Positions 44,390-53,099 of a stretch of 64,000 nucleotides of DNA are shown piece after piece. The notes beneath the pieces were generated by a model. That model made no database searches and had not been told where the DNA came from. It saw only the letters and a list, made by a program, of their open reading frames with translations. Source of the DNA: CAXBCP01 sp963977005 (GTDB taxonomy: Bacteria; Pseudomonadota; Alphaproteobacteria; MPNO01; UBA830); the NCBI GenBank assembly GCA_963977005.1, contig CAXBMQ010000004.1, forward strand, positions 124,001 through 188,000. The letters are read 5' to 3'. Position 1 is the first letter of the stretch. Every line of letters starts with the position of its first letter. The position numbers were made by a program, and so were the translations under genes.

Positions 44390-45559
44390 TCAGCCGCTGC
44401 CGCGCTCCAGGGCGTGGATTTCGGCACCCGCCGTGATTTCTTCCGCGTCGGCGCCTTCGCCAAGTTCGATCTGCTCGATCTTTTCGCCCCGACTGGTGAC
44501 CTTGTTGGTCGAAATGGTGATTTCGCCGATGTCTTTCTCGGCTTGTTTGAAGTGTTTTTTCAGATTGCCGACCCGTTCGTCGATACGCTCCACGTCGATC
44601 AGCATTTTACGCACCTCGGTCTGGATGACACCGGCCTGCTCCTGCATCGAGGCGTCTTTCAGGACGGCGCGGATTGTGTTCAGCGTCGCCATCAGCGTTG
44701 TCGGCGACACGATCCAGACCCTTGCCCGGTGGGATTTTTCCACCGTCGCCTGGTGATTGGCATACAATTCGGCATAAACTGCCTCGGACGGCAGAAACAT
44801 CAGCGCGGACTCGGCGGTTTCCCCCGGAACGATATAGCGATCGGCGATATCGCGGACATGTTTCAGAACGTCAGCCGCAAAGGCCCGGGAATACTGGGTC
44901 TTTGCCGTATCGTCTGTCGCATTACGCAATGCATGATAGCTCTCCAGCGGGAACTTCGCATCGACCGCGATTGCGCCTGGCGGATTCGGCAGCATTAGCA
45001 GGCAGTCCGCGCGTTTGCCGTTGGTCAGGGTCTGCTGAAAGGAATAGGCGGATGGCGGCAGCGCCGCCTGTACCAGGTCCTGCAACTGTACTTCGCCGAA
45101 GGCTCCGCGCGCATGGCGGTTGGACAGGACGTCCTGCAGCTGAACCACCTGTTCGGAGAGACCGGTGATGTTCTTCTGCGCGACGTCGATCACGGCCAGG
45201 CGTTCCTGCAGCTTCGTCATGGTCTCCGACGATTTCACGCTGGATTGCTGCAGCGATTCGCCAACTTTCTTCGTTACATCGGCGAGGCGCGCTTCAAGCG
45301 TCTTGGTGATCGCGATTTCCTGGTTTTGCAGCCGTTCGGACAGGGCCTTCTGGCTTGCGGCATCGGCCTCGGCTATCTGCGACAGGCGTCCGGCAAGTTC
45401 CGCCTGCGCCGCAACCAGCCGCTCGGTCGAACGGGTCATCTGCTCCGTCCGTTCGTCCGCCTGGCCGTCGTTGCGGCTATTGCCACGCAACAGGGCGAAG
45501 GCCGCGACGCCTATCGCCGCGGCGGCAATGAATAGCGCTATAATCGTGACAGGTTCCAT
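44390..45559 (-). CDS. rmuC: RmuC-like DNA recombination protein
   Basis: A 389-aa RmuC protein. An N-terminal membrane helix (PVTIIALFIAAAAIGVAAFALL) is followed by a long coiled coil and a C-terminal nuclease-like domain with GAFGEVQLQDLV and ADCLLMLPN, AVDAKFPLESY, FLPSEAVYAEL and VSPTTLMATL. RmuC is linked to limiting recombination between inverted repeats. ATG 45559 begins at the membrane helix. It diverges from def. Confidence 0.9.
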   Translation of the reverse strand: MEPVTIIALFIAAAAIGVAAFALLRGNSRNDGQADERTEQMTRSTERLVAAQAELAGRLSQIAEADAASQKALSERLQNQEIAITKTLEARLADVTKKVGESLQQSSVKSSETMTKLQERLAVIDVAQKNITGLSEQVVQLQDVLSNRHARGAFGEVQLQDLVQAALPPSAYSFQQTLTNGKRADCLLMLPNPPGAIAVDAKFPLESYHALRNATDDTAKTQYSRAFAADVLKHVRDIADRYIVPGETAESALMFLPSEAVYAELYANHQATVEKSHRARVWIVSPTTLMATLNTIRAVLKDASMQEQAGVIQTEVRKMLIDVERIDERVGNLKKHFKQAEKDIGEITISTNKVTSRGEKIEQIELGEGADAEEITAGAEIHALERGSG

Positions 45560-45701
45560 GACAGGAACATAACACGAACCTGCAGGGTCGGGGCGAATCG
45601 GATCGTGGTCCCTGACCGCCGATGCCGGTATCACCGCAGACTTGACCGTATGGGCGCAACCGCATACCTAACGCATTCCAATCAAGAGGAAATTCGCTTC
45701 G

Positions 45702-46226
45702 ATGGCTCTGTTGCCCATCATCACCGCGCCGGATCCGCGCCTTAAAACCGTCGCAACGCGCGTCGATGCCGTGGATGACGACATCCGGCGTCTGATGGAT
45801 GATATGCTGGAAACCATGTATGCGGCGCCGGGTGTCGGGCTCGCCGCGCCGCAGGTGGGGGTGTCGAAGCGGGTGATCGTTGCCGATGTCGCCCGATCGG
45901 GCGAGCCGCCGCAACCGATGCAGATGGCCAACCCCGAAATCATCGAAGCCTCGCCGGAAAGTGCCGTGTTCGAGGAAGGCTGTCTGTCGCTGCCGGAACA
46001 CTTCGCCGAGGTGAAGCGGCCCGAACGTGTCCGTGTCCGGTATCTCGACCGCGAGAACGAGATCCGCGAACAGGAGATGGACGGCTTTCTCGCGACCTGC
46101 GTCCAGCACGAGATCGACCATCTCGACGGTGTGCTGTTCGTCGACCATATCTCCGGTCTCAAGCGCGGGATGATCATGCGGAAACTGACCAAGCTCAAGA
46201 AACAAGACGTCAAAGCCGGCGCCTGA
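45702..46226 (+). CDS. def: Peptide deformylase
   Basis: A 174-aa Fe(II) metalloprotease that removes the formyl group from nascent N-terminal Met. The three motifs are complete: GVGLAAPQ (44-51), EGCLS (92-96) and HEIDH (136-140). It is followed at 12 bp by fmt, which makes the formyl-Met-tRNA, a classic pairing. Confidence 0.97.
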   Translation: MALLPIITAPDPRLKTVATRVDAVDDDIRRLMDDMLETMYAAPGVGLAAPQVGVSKRVIVADVARSGEPPQPMQMANPEIIEASPESAVFEEGCLSLPEHFAEVKRPERVRVRYLDRENEIREQEMDGFLATCVQHEIDHLDGVLFVDHISGLKRGMIMRKLTKLKKQDVKAGA

Positions 46227-46238
46227 GGAAGAATCCCG

Positions 46239-47144
46239 ATGCGGCTGATTTTCATGGGGACGCCGGATTTTGCGGTCCCCGCGCTCGCCGCCCTGATCGA
46301 TGCCGGGCACGACGTGGTCTGCGCGTATTCGCAACCGCCCCGGCCCGCCGGTCGCGGTCACAGGGAACAGCCGTCCCCGGTCCAGAAATTCGCCCAGGAA
46401 CACGGGATTGAGGTCAGGTACCCTGTCAGCCTGAAGACCCCCGACGCCCAGGCGGCGTTCGCTGCGCTTAATGCGGATGTGGCGGTGGTTGCCGCCTATG
46501 GGCTGATCCTGCCGAAAGCGGTGCTCGATGCCCCGGCCCTCGGTTGTCTCAATATTCACGCCTCGCTGCTGCCGCGCTGGCGCGGCGCCGCGCCGATCCA
46601 GCGGGCCATGCTCGCCGGCGATACGGAGACCGGCATAACGATCATGCAGATGGACGAGGGGCTCGATACCGGGCCGATGCTGACGACCGGTACGGTTCCC
46701 ATCGGCGACAGAACCACTGCGTCGGAACTGCATGACGCCCTTGCCGATCTCGGCGGACGGCTGATCGTGCAGGTACTGTCCGGCGAGCTGCCGGCCGCCG
46801 TTCCGCAACCGGAAAACGGCTCCACCTATGCGCCGAAACTCGATCGAGCCGAAGGTCGTATCGACTGGACTGACTCTGCGGCGGAACTTGATCTCAAAAT
46901 ACGGGCACTGAACCCCTGGCCGGGTGTCTGGTGCGAACGCGATGGTGAGCGGCTCCGGGTGCTGGCGGCGACGCCCGTGAGCGGTTCAGGTACTCCCGGC
47001 ACCGTGATCGCCCCGCCGCTGACGGTCGCCTGCGGAGACGGCGCATTGCGGCTCGACAGGGTTCAGCGCGCCGGAAAATCGGCAATGGCCGCCGACGCGT
47101 ATGTCCGTGGCAATCCGCTCGCCGCGGGAACGGTCCTGCAATGA
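46239..47144 (+). CDS. fmt: Methionyl-tRNA formyltransferase
   Basis: A 301-aa enzyme that formylates Met-tRNA(fMet), using 10-formyl-THF. The catalytic Asn105/His107 lie in LNIHASLLPRWRGAAPIQ (104-121), with MQMDEGLDTGPML following. A C-terminal OB-type domain is present. The stop overlaps the truA start by 4 bp. It depends on the folate pool to which FolD (23070) contributes. Confidence 0.97.
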   Translation: MRLIFMGTPDFAVPALAALIDAGHDVVCAYSQPPRPAGRGHREQPSPVQKFAQEHGIEVRYPVSLKTPDAQAAFAALNADVAVVAAYGLILPKAVLDAPALGCLNIHASLLPRWRGAAPIQRAMLAGDTETGITIMQMDEGLDTGPMLTTGTVPIGDRTTASELHDALADLGGRLIVQVLSGELPAAVPQPENGSTYAPKLDRAEGRIDWTDSAAELDLKIRALNPWPGVWCERDGERLRVLAATPVSGSGTPGTVIAPPLTVACGDGALRLDRVQRAGKSAMAADAYVRGNPLAAGTVLQ

Positions 47145-47890
47145 CCCGCTGGCGGGTCCGGGTCGAGTATGACGGCGGTCCCTATGTCGGCTGGCAGCGG
47201 CAGAAAAACGGCCCGTCAATCCAGCAGGCAATCGAAGAGGCCGTGTTCAGCTTCTGCGGCGAGCACACCCGCGTCTACGGCGCGGGGCGCACCGATGCCG
47301 GCGTGCATGCCCTCGGCCAGGTCGCCCATATCGATATCGAAAAACCGACGACCGCCGATACCGTGCGCGATGCGATTAACGCCCATCTCGGCGACGCGCC
47401 GATTTCGATTGTCGAGGCTTCGGTGGCCCCTGAAGGATTTCACGCACGAATTTCGGCCTGCGAGCGGGTGTATCTTTATCGTATTCTGAACCGCCGCCCG
47501 CCGCCGGCGATAGATCAGGGGCGGGTCTGGCATATCCCGTGGGATCTGGACGCGGATGCGATGCATGCGGCCGCCCGATGTCTGGTGGGGACGCACGATT
47601 TCACCAGTTTCCGGGCGACGGTGTGCCAGGCCAAATCGCCGGTAAAAACCTTGGACGTCCTCGATGTGCGTAGGGCGGGTGACGAGATTCACGTTCATGC
47701 CCGCGGGCGGTCTTTCCTCCATCACCAGGTCCGCAACATTGTCGGTACGCTGGAGCGGGTCGGGGCCGGAAAATGGAATGCGGAGGATGTCTCCGCCGCG
47801 CTCGTGGCGCGCGACCGCAGCGCTGCTGGACCCACGGCACCGCCCGAGGGATTGTCTCTGATGTCCGTCGGCTATCCGGACGACCCTTAA
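47141..47890 (+). CDS. truA: tRNA pseudouridine(38-40) synthase TruA
   Basis: A 249-aa pseudouridine synthase acting on tRNA positions 38-40. The nucleophile Asp52 is in GAGRTDAGVHA (47-57). Other conserved blocks are GFHARISACERVYLYRI, FLHHQVRNIVGTL and APPEGLSL. It overlaps fmt and converges with a membrane protein gene 15 bp away. Confidence 0.96.
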   Translation: MTRWRVRVEYDGGPYVGWQRQKNGPSIQQAIEEAVFSFCGEHTRVYGAGRTDAGVHALGQVAHIDIEKPTTADTVRDAINAHLGDAPISIVEASVAPEGFHARISACERVYLYRILNRRPPPAIDQGRVWHIPWDLDADAMHAAARCLVGTHDFTSFRATVCQAKSPVKTLDVLDVRRAGDEIHVHARGRSFLHHQVRNIVGTLERVGAGKWNAEDVSAALVARDRSAAGPTAPPEGLSLMSVGYPDDP

Positions 47891-47905
47891 TCGGTCACCA
47901 GACCG

Positions 47906-48484
47906 TCAGGTTACGCTCAGATAAAGCGACCGGCTGACAAGGCTGAGGCCAATCGCTATCGCAAGATCGATAACGACGACCATGAAAGCGACAGGGATTG
48001 TTACCCCCAGCGTCATCCTCGCGATGAAGCCCTGATAGAAAAAAATCGCGAAAGTCGCTGTCAGGCTGATCAGGCCGCCCAGATTGTCGGGTACCGTGCC
48101 GCTCGCCGAGAAGGCGGATACGCCCAGAAAGAAATAAGCCTGGAGCACGATCGACCAGTTCCACGCGGCGATAAACCGGAAATAATTCCCCGCGCACCTC
48201 GCCGTATCCGTAAACGCGACCATCACCAGCGGAAACAACACCCAGCCGATTACGTATGAGATCGTCTCCACCGACAGGATACGAAACGGGCCGGCTTCGA
48301 CGGGATTATGCGCAAAGCTCAACAGCACCAGAAGGGCGTAGGCGGGCAGGGCCAGCCATGCGGCATTGAACGATTTCCACAAGGCGTCCGGGGTATTGTC
48401 GAAAAACTGCGTGGCCGCGCGATCGAGCGTGGCAAATCGCCATGCGCCGTAAATAGCGATGGCGATGTCTCGGGAATTGACCAT
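47906..48484 (-). CDS. Hypothetical membrane protein
   Basis: A 192-aa protein with about five hydrophobic segments, starting with DIAIAIYGAWRF. No catalytic motif is recognised. The gene lies immediately after dapE (8-bp gap) on the same strand and may be co-transcribed with dapD-dapE. Starts upstream of 48484 would run into dapE and are not supported. Confidence 0.7.
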   Translation of the reverse strand: MVNSRDIAIAIYGAWRFATLDRAATQFFDNTPDALWKSFNAAWLALPAYALLVLLSFAHNPVEAGPFRILSVETISYVIGWVLFPLVMVAFTDTARCAGNYFRFIAAWNWSIVLQAYFFLGVSAFSASGTVPDNLGGLISLTATFAIFFYQGFIARMTLGVTIPVAFMVVVIDLAIAIGLSLVSRSLYLSVT

Positions 48485-48492
48485 GCGCGCGC

Positions 48493-49647
48493 CTAGCCGC
48501 GTGCCGCGAAATATCCGTCGAGGATGGCAGAATAGATATCCGCCAGCGCGCGGATGTCGGCAACCGCGATGCGTTCGTCCACCTTGTGCATGGTCTGTCC
48601 GGTCAGCCCGAATTCCGCAACCGGGCAGTAGTTCTTTATAAACCGCGCATCCGATGTCCCGCCCGACGTGCTGAGTTCGGGCTTGACGCCGGTGACGTCC
48701 CTGACAACCTGGGACATCAGTGCGCTGAAATCGCCGGGTGGAGTCAGAAAGGCTTCGCCGGATATCTTGATGTCCAGATCGTATTGTCCACCCACCGCCC
48801 TGCATTGTTCGTGCAGCCAGTCGGTCAGGCTGGCGCCGGTATGCAGGTCGTTGAACCGGATATTGAACCCGGCACGTGCCTGGGCGGGCGTGACATTGGT
48901 TGCCGGGTTGCCGGTATCGATCGTGGTGAGCTGCAGGTTCGACGGCTGGAAATGGTCGGTGCCGTCGTCCAGCTTTGTATTGGCGAAGGCGTCGAGGATG
49001 GCGATCAGCCGGGGCAGCGGGTTATCGGCAAGGTGCGGATAAGCGGTGTGTCCCTGCACGCCCGTGACAGTCAGTGTCCCCGTCAGACTGCCGCGGCGGC
49101 CTATCTTGATCATTTCGCCCAGTTTGAGAGGGTTCGTCGGCTCGCCGACGAGGCAGACGTCGATGATTTCGTCGTTTTCCGCCATCCAGTCGAGGACCTT
49201 CGTCGTGCCATTGATCGCGGGGCCCTCCTCGTCGCCGGTGATCAGCAGGCTGATCGATCCCTTGACGGCATCCGCCCTGATCACGCGCGACGCGGCGTCA
49301 ACAAACGCTCCGATCGCGCTTTTCATGTCGGTCGCTCCGCGACCGTAGAGCACGTCGTCTATTATCTCCCCGCCGAACGGGTCGACCGACCAGGCATCCG
49401 GGTTTCCCAGCGGCACCACGTCAGTGTGACCGGCAAAGCAGAAATTCGGCGCGGTGTCGCCGAACCGCGCGTAAAGATTGTCGATATCCGGCGTGTCCGC
49501 ATCCGAAAATTTCAGACGGTGGCAGACGAAGCCGAGCCCTTCGAGTGCGCTCTGTAAGACGTCGAGCGCCCCGGCATCCGCCGGCGTAACGCTGGGACAG
49601 CGGATCAGGTCGCGGGAGAGTTCGACGGCGTCGACGATAGCGATCAG
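48493..49647 (-). CDS. dapE: Succinyl-diaminopimelate desuccinylase (no ATG/GTG/TTG start)
   Basis: M20-family metallohydrolase of lysine and peptidoglycan synthesis, 384 aa if it starts at CTG 49647. The N-terminal family block SRDLIRCPSVTPAD and the metal motif FAGHTDVVPLG are in frame upstream of the first ATG/GTG/TTG (GTG 49419), so a later start would lose the active site. The codon CTG overlaps the dapD TGA as CTGA; ATC codons a few residues later are alternatives. GDEEGPAINGT carries the catalytic Glu. It follows dapD with overlap. Confidence 0.88.
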   Translation of the reverse strand: MIAIVDAVELSRDLIRCPSVTPADAGALDVLQSALEGLGFVCHRLKFSDADTPDIDNLYARFGDTAPNFCFAGHTDVVPLGNPDAWSVDPFGGEIIDDVLYGRGATDMKSAIGAFVDAASRVIRADAVKGSISLLITGDEEGPAINGTTKVLDWMAENDEIIDVCLVGEPTNPLKLGEMIKIGRRGSLTGTLTVTGVQGHTAYPHLADNPLPRLIAILDAFANTKLDDGTDHFQPSNLQLTTIDTGNPATNVTPAQARAGFNIRFNDLHTGASLTDWLHEQCRAVGGQYDLDIKISGEAFLTPPGDFSALMSQVVRDVTGVKPELSTSGGTSDARFIKNYCPVAEFGLTGQTMHKVDERIAVADIRALADIYSAILDGYFAARG

Positions 49648-50501
49648 TCCCGCAGCAGGTCGTTGATCGACGTCTTGGAACGGGTCTGTTCATCGACCCT
49701 TTTGACGATCACGGCACAATAGAGGCTGGGCCCGTCGCTGCCGTCGGGCAACGGCTTGCCGGGCATGGTTCCGGGCACGACGACCGAATAGGACGGCACG
49801 CGGCCCATGTGGACTTCGCCGGTCTCCCGGTCGACGATCTTGGTCGACTGGCCCAGGAACACGCCCATCGACAGCACGGCGCCTTCCTCGACGATAACGC
49901 CCTCGGCGACTTCCGAACGGGCGCCGATAAAGCAGTTATCCTCGATGATTACCGGGTCGGCCTGCAATGGTTCCAGGACGCCGCCGATGCCGACGCCGCC
50001 CGAGATATGGCAGTCTTTGCCGATCTGGGCGCAGGACCCGATCGTCGCCCAGGTATCGACCATGGTGCCTGAATCGACATAGGCCCCGAGGTTCACGAAG
50101 CTCGGCATCAGAATTACGTTGGGCGCGAGAAACGCGGAGCGGCGGACGGTGCAGTTCGGCACTGTGCGGAAGCCGGCAGCGCGAAATTTTTCTTCGTCCC
50201 AGCCGGCGAATTTGGACGGCACCTTGTCGAACCACGCGCTGTCGCCGAGGCCCGGAAAGGACGGTCCTCCCGGTAGCGGCGCCATGTCGTAGATACGGAA
50301 CGAGAGCAGCACGGCTTTCTTCAGCCATTGATTGACGGACCATCCGCCGGCGCCTTTTTCGGCAACCCGCAGGGTGCCGGAATCCAGCCCTTCAAGCGCG
50401 GCTTCTATCGCGTCGCGCGCGGCACCTGTCGATTGCGGTGTGATCGAATCGCGGTCTTCCCACGCCTGGTCGATTGCTTGTTCTAATGCGGTATCGGTCA
50501 T
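49644..50501 (-). CDS. dapD: Tetrahydrodipicolinate N-succinyltransferase
   Basis: Hexapeptide-repeat acyltransferase of 285 aa that succinylates tetrahydrodipicolinate in the succinylase branch of lysine/DAP synthesis. The left-handed beta-helix section contains GSCAQIGKDCHISGGVGIGG and EDNCFIGARSEVAEG. The product feeds DapE encoded by the next gene, which overlaps its stop by 4 bp. Confidence 0.96.
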   Translation of the reverse strand: MTDTALEQAIDQAWEDRDSITPQSTGAARDAIEAALEGLDSGTLRVAEKGAGGWSVNQWLKKAVLLSFRIYDMAPLPGGPSFPGLGDSAWFDKVPSKFAGWDEEKFRAAGFRTVPNCTVRRSAFLAPNVILMPSFVNLGAYVDSGTMVDTWATIGSCAQIGKDCHISGGVGIGGVLEPLQADPVIIEDNCFIGARSEVAEGVIVEEGAVLSMGVFLGQSTKIVDRETGEVHMGRVPSYSVVVPGTMPGKPLPDGSDGPSLYCAVIVKRVDEQTRSKTSINDLLRD

Positions 50502-50569
50502 GATCTTTACGCTCTGTCCCTGAAAATTCGGCGGGAATATAGAGCATTATCGTCGCGGGTGGAAACGCG

Positions 50570-51265
50570 TCAGCCGCTATTTCCAACATTTTGCAGCCAG
50601 GCGGTCAGATCGTCGGTGATATGATCGATATGATCCGTATCGGTCACGTCCTTTGCCCAGTTCGTGTCGGTCTTGACCCAGACCGTCATCATACCGAGTT
50701 CTGCCGCTGGTTCGAGATTTCGGGAGATGTCCTCAACCATGGCAGCCCGGGTCGGGTCTACATCGTGCAAGGTACACAACCGGCGATAGGAATCGATGGC
50801 AGGTTTGGGCACGTAGTCCGCATCGCCGATATCGTAGACCGCATCGAAATGGGCGGTAATTCCGATGCGCTCCATTACTTCGCGTGTGTGTTGGGTAAAC
50901 GCGTTGGTATAGATGATCTTGCGGCCTTCCAGCCGGTTCAGGGTATCGGCAAGTGCCGGGTTCGGTGCGACGTCCGACAGGTCGAGCTGGGACAGGTGAC
51001 TGATATAATCCTCCGGGTCGAGACCGTGTTCCAGCATCAGGCCGCGAAGGGTCAACCCATGAGTGTGAAAATACCCTTTCTGAATCCGCCTGGCCTCGAC
51101 GCGGTCGACATTCAGGAAATCGCTGATGAAAGACCCCATCAAATGGTCTATCTGGGCAAGCATATCGGGGCTGGTGCGGTAAAGCGTGTTGTCGAGATCG
51201 AATATCCAGGTATCGATCTCGGTCGCATCGATATTTTCTGTGGGTGCGGGGCGAACTTTTTGCAT
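50570..51265 (-). CDS. Pyrimidine 5'-nucleotidase / HAD-like hydrolase
   Basis: A 231-aa HAD hydrolase. Motif I is FDLDNTLYR (nucleophile Asp in DLD). Motif II is IIYTNAF, motif III Lys in KPAIDSY, and motif IV is MVEDISRN. This fits the Sdt1/YjjG-like pyrimidine 5'-nucleotidase group. It lies upstream of dapD on the same strand, an order seen in related alphaproteobacteria from memory (not checked). Confidence 0.83.
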   Translation of the reverse strand: MQKVRPAPTENIDATEIDTWIFDLDNTLYRTSPDMLAQIDHLMGSFISDFLNVDRVEARRIQKGYFHTHGLTLRGLMLEHGLDPEDYISHLSQLDLSDVAPNPALADTLNRLEGRKIIYTNAFTQHTREVMERIGITAHFDAVYDIGDADYVPKPAIDSYRRLCTLHDVDPTRAAMVEDISRNLEPAAELGMMTVWVKTDTNWAKDVTDTDHIDHITDDLTAWLQNVGNSG

Positions 51266-51370
51266 GAACGGAATGTGGCGCGTGTTCTGCGGCGGCGCAA
51301 GGAATCGTTAAGGGGCACTTGTTACGATTGCAGAAGGGTTCATCGCGTATAGAAGGACAAAGACGTACTC

Positions 51371-53095
51371 ATGGCGCAATCGCAGGGACAGCCTGAATAT
51401 GTGGATACGCTCAAGAAAGAGCGCGATCGGTTCGTCGCGCTCGCTTTTTGTGCTGCGGACATGCTGTTTGAAGTCGATGAAAACCGGACGATCGTCTATG
51501 CGGCCGGCGCAACCAAGGCGCTAACCGATTTCGAGCCCCATGACGTTATCGGCAAGGCGTTCGTCGACCTGATCGACCCCGCCGAACGGGATTACGTTGC
51601 CCGCCGGCTCGAAGGTCTGGGGGCTTCGAACCGGCTCGAACCCATGATGTTGCGGTTGTCCGGCCCGAACGGTCCGACGCCGCGGCTGATGCTGACCGGC
51701 TATCACCTGCCTGACCTGCCCGGTTCGTTTTTCTTCGCGCTTCGGCTGACCAGCAAGGACGAGACGCTGACGGACAGTTCCGACCCGCGGCGGGATTCCG
51801 AGACCGGCCTGCTGAACAAGGAAGCATTCGCCGAATTCGCATCCCAGCGTATCAAGGATGCCGAGGCCGACGGCGAAGAAATGAAGGTCACGATGCTGCG
51901 GCTTGCCGACATGGGCGAGCTTCGCACCCGTCTTGACGAGGAAGCCGACCGCGATCTGATGCGCACGCTCGGCCGGTGTTTCGATGACGGCGCCGGCAAC
52001 CGCGATGTCGCCGCGAAATTCGACGACGAAAACTATGGCGTTCTGCATGACGAGGCATTCGATGTAGTCGAGCTTCGGTCACGCCTCGAAAAGAATTTGA
52101 AGGCGGCGGACCCCAGCGGTGTCGGGGTTCGCGTCAATAGCAGTACCGCCCCCGCCGAATTGAAGGGCGGTGACCCGCAGGACGCAGTGAAGGCGTTTCT
52201 CTATACGATCAATCACTACTGCGGAGATCCCAGCAGCGAACCCGCCATCCGGAGCCTGAGCGAAAACCTCGACAGTCTGCTCGCCGATACGTCCGCGAAG
52301 ATGGTCGAATTCCGCGAAATGGTTTCCGCCGACAGTTTCGATGCCGTCTTTCAACCGATCGTCGGCCTGCCGTCCAAGGAAATTCATCATTACGAAGTAC
52401 TGGCCCGGTTTGCCGGCGGGCTCGACCGGTCGCCCTATGAACTGATCACGTTCGCCGAAAATATGGGCCTGATCTGCGATTTCGATTTCGCGATGTTCCG
52501 CAAAGTGATCGGCCTGCTCCGCGGGTGGCGGAAAAAAGGCCATGTTTTCAATCTGGCCGTTAACCTGTCGGGCAGGTCTATCGAAAACCCGGCATTCGTT
52601 GAAGCGCTGCTCAAGCTGCTCGCCAAGCATGACAACCTGCGGAGCCAGATTGCGATTGAAATTACCGAATCCGCCAAGATACATGACCTGCGCCGCGTCA
52701 ACGAGATCATACAGAGCCTGCGCACGGCAGGGCACGATGTATGCCTGGATGATTTTGGCGCGGGATCGGCGGCGCTCAAATACCTGCATGCGCTCGATAT
52801 AGATGTCGTGAAGATCGACGGCGCCTATATCCAGGAAGCGCATAACGACCGGAAACTTCGGGCGTTCATCAAGGCGATCGCCGGGCTGTGCCGGGAACTC
52901 GATATCGACACCATTGCCGAAATGGTCGAAGAGGAAGCCACCGTGGAATTTCTCACCGAGTGCGGCATTCCCTATGCGCAGGGCTACCTTTACGGAAAAC
53001 CGTCTCCCGACATATTCAGCTTTGCGCCGAAACGCCCGGTGCGCAAAAAGGTCCTTAGCGGCGGCTGGAGCCGCAAGAACGCGGCAACCGGCTGA
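51371..53095 (+). CDS. PAS-EAL protein with degenerate GGDEF domain
   Basis: A 574-aa cyclic-di-GMP protein. A PAS-like domain (about residues 20-135) is followed by a degenerate GGDEF domain whose signature is KFDDENYGV, so it is probably inactive or regulatory. A C-terminal EAL domain (about 320-560) retains E342-V-L, NLSGRS, EITES, D460-D461-F, VKIDG and AEMVEEE, so phosphodiesterase activity is likely. The EAL signature is EVL, a common variant. It is first in a three-gene operon. Confidence 0.87.
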   Translation: MAQSQGQPEYVDTLKKERDRFVALAFCAADMLFEVDENRTIVYAAGATKALTDFEPHDVIGKAFVDLIDPAERDYVARRLEGLGASNRLEPMMLRLSGPNGPTPRLMLTGYHLPDLPGSFFFALRLTSKDETLTDSSDPRRDSETGLLNKEAFAEFASQRIKDAEADGEEMKVTMLRLADMGELRTRLDEEADRDLMRTLGRCFDDGAGNRDVAAKFDDENYGVLHDEAFDVVELRSRLEKNLKAADPSGVGVRVNSSTAPAELKGGDPQDAVKAFLYTINHYCGDPSSEPAIRSLSENLDSLLADTSAKMVEFREMVSADSFDAVFQPIVGLPSKEIHHYEVLARFAGGLDRSPYELITFAENMGLICDFDFAMFRKVIGLLRGWRKKGHVFNLAVNLSGRSIENPAFVEALLKLLAKHDNLRSQIAIEITESAKIHDLRRVNEIIQSLRTAGHDVCLDDFGAGSAALKYLHALDIDVVKIDGAYIQEAHNDRKLRAFIKAIAGLCRELDIDTIAEMVEEEATVEFLTECGIPYAQGYLYGKPSPDIFSFAPKRPVRKKVLSGGWSRKNAATG

Positions 53096-53099
53096 TCCG

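Noticed and set aside
49419..49421. GTG at 49419 as the dapE start
   Set aside because: It would remove the conserved N-terminal block and part of the metal-binding motif. Homology continues upstream to CTG 49647.
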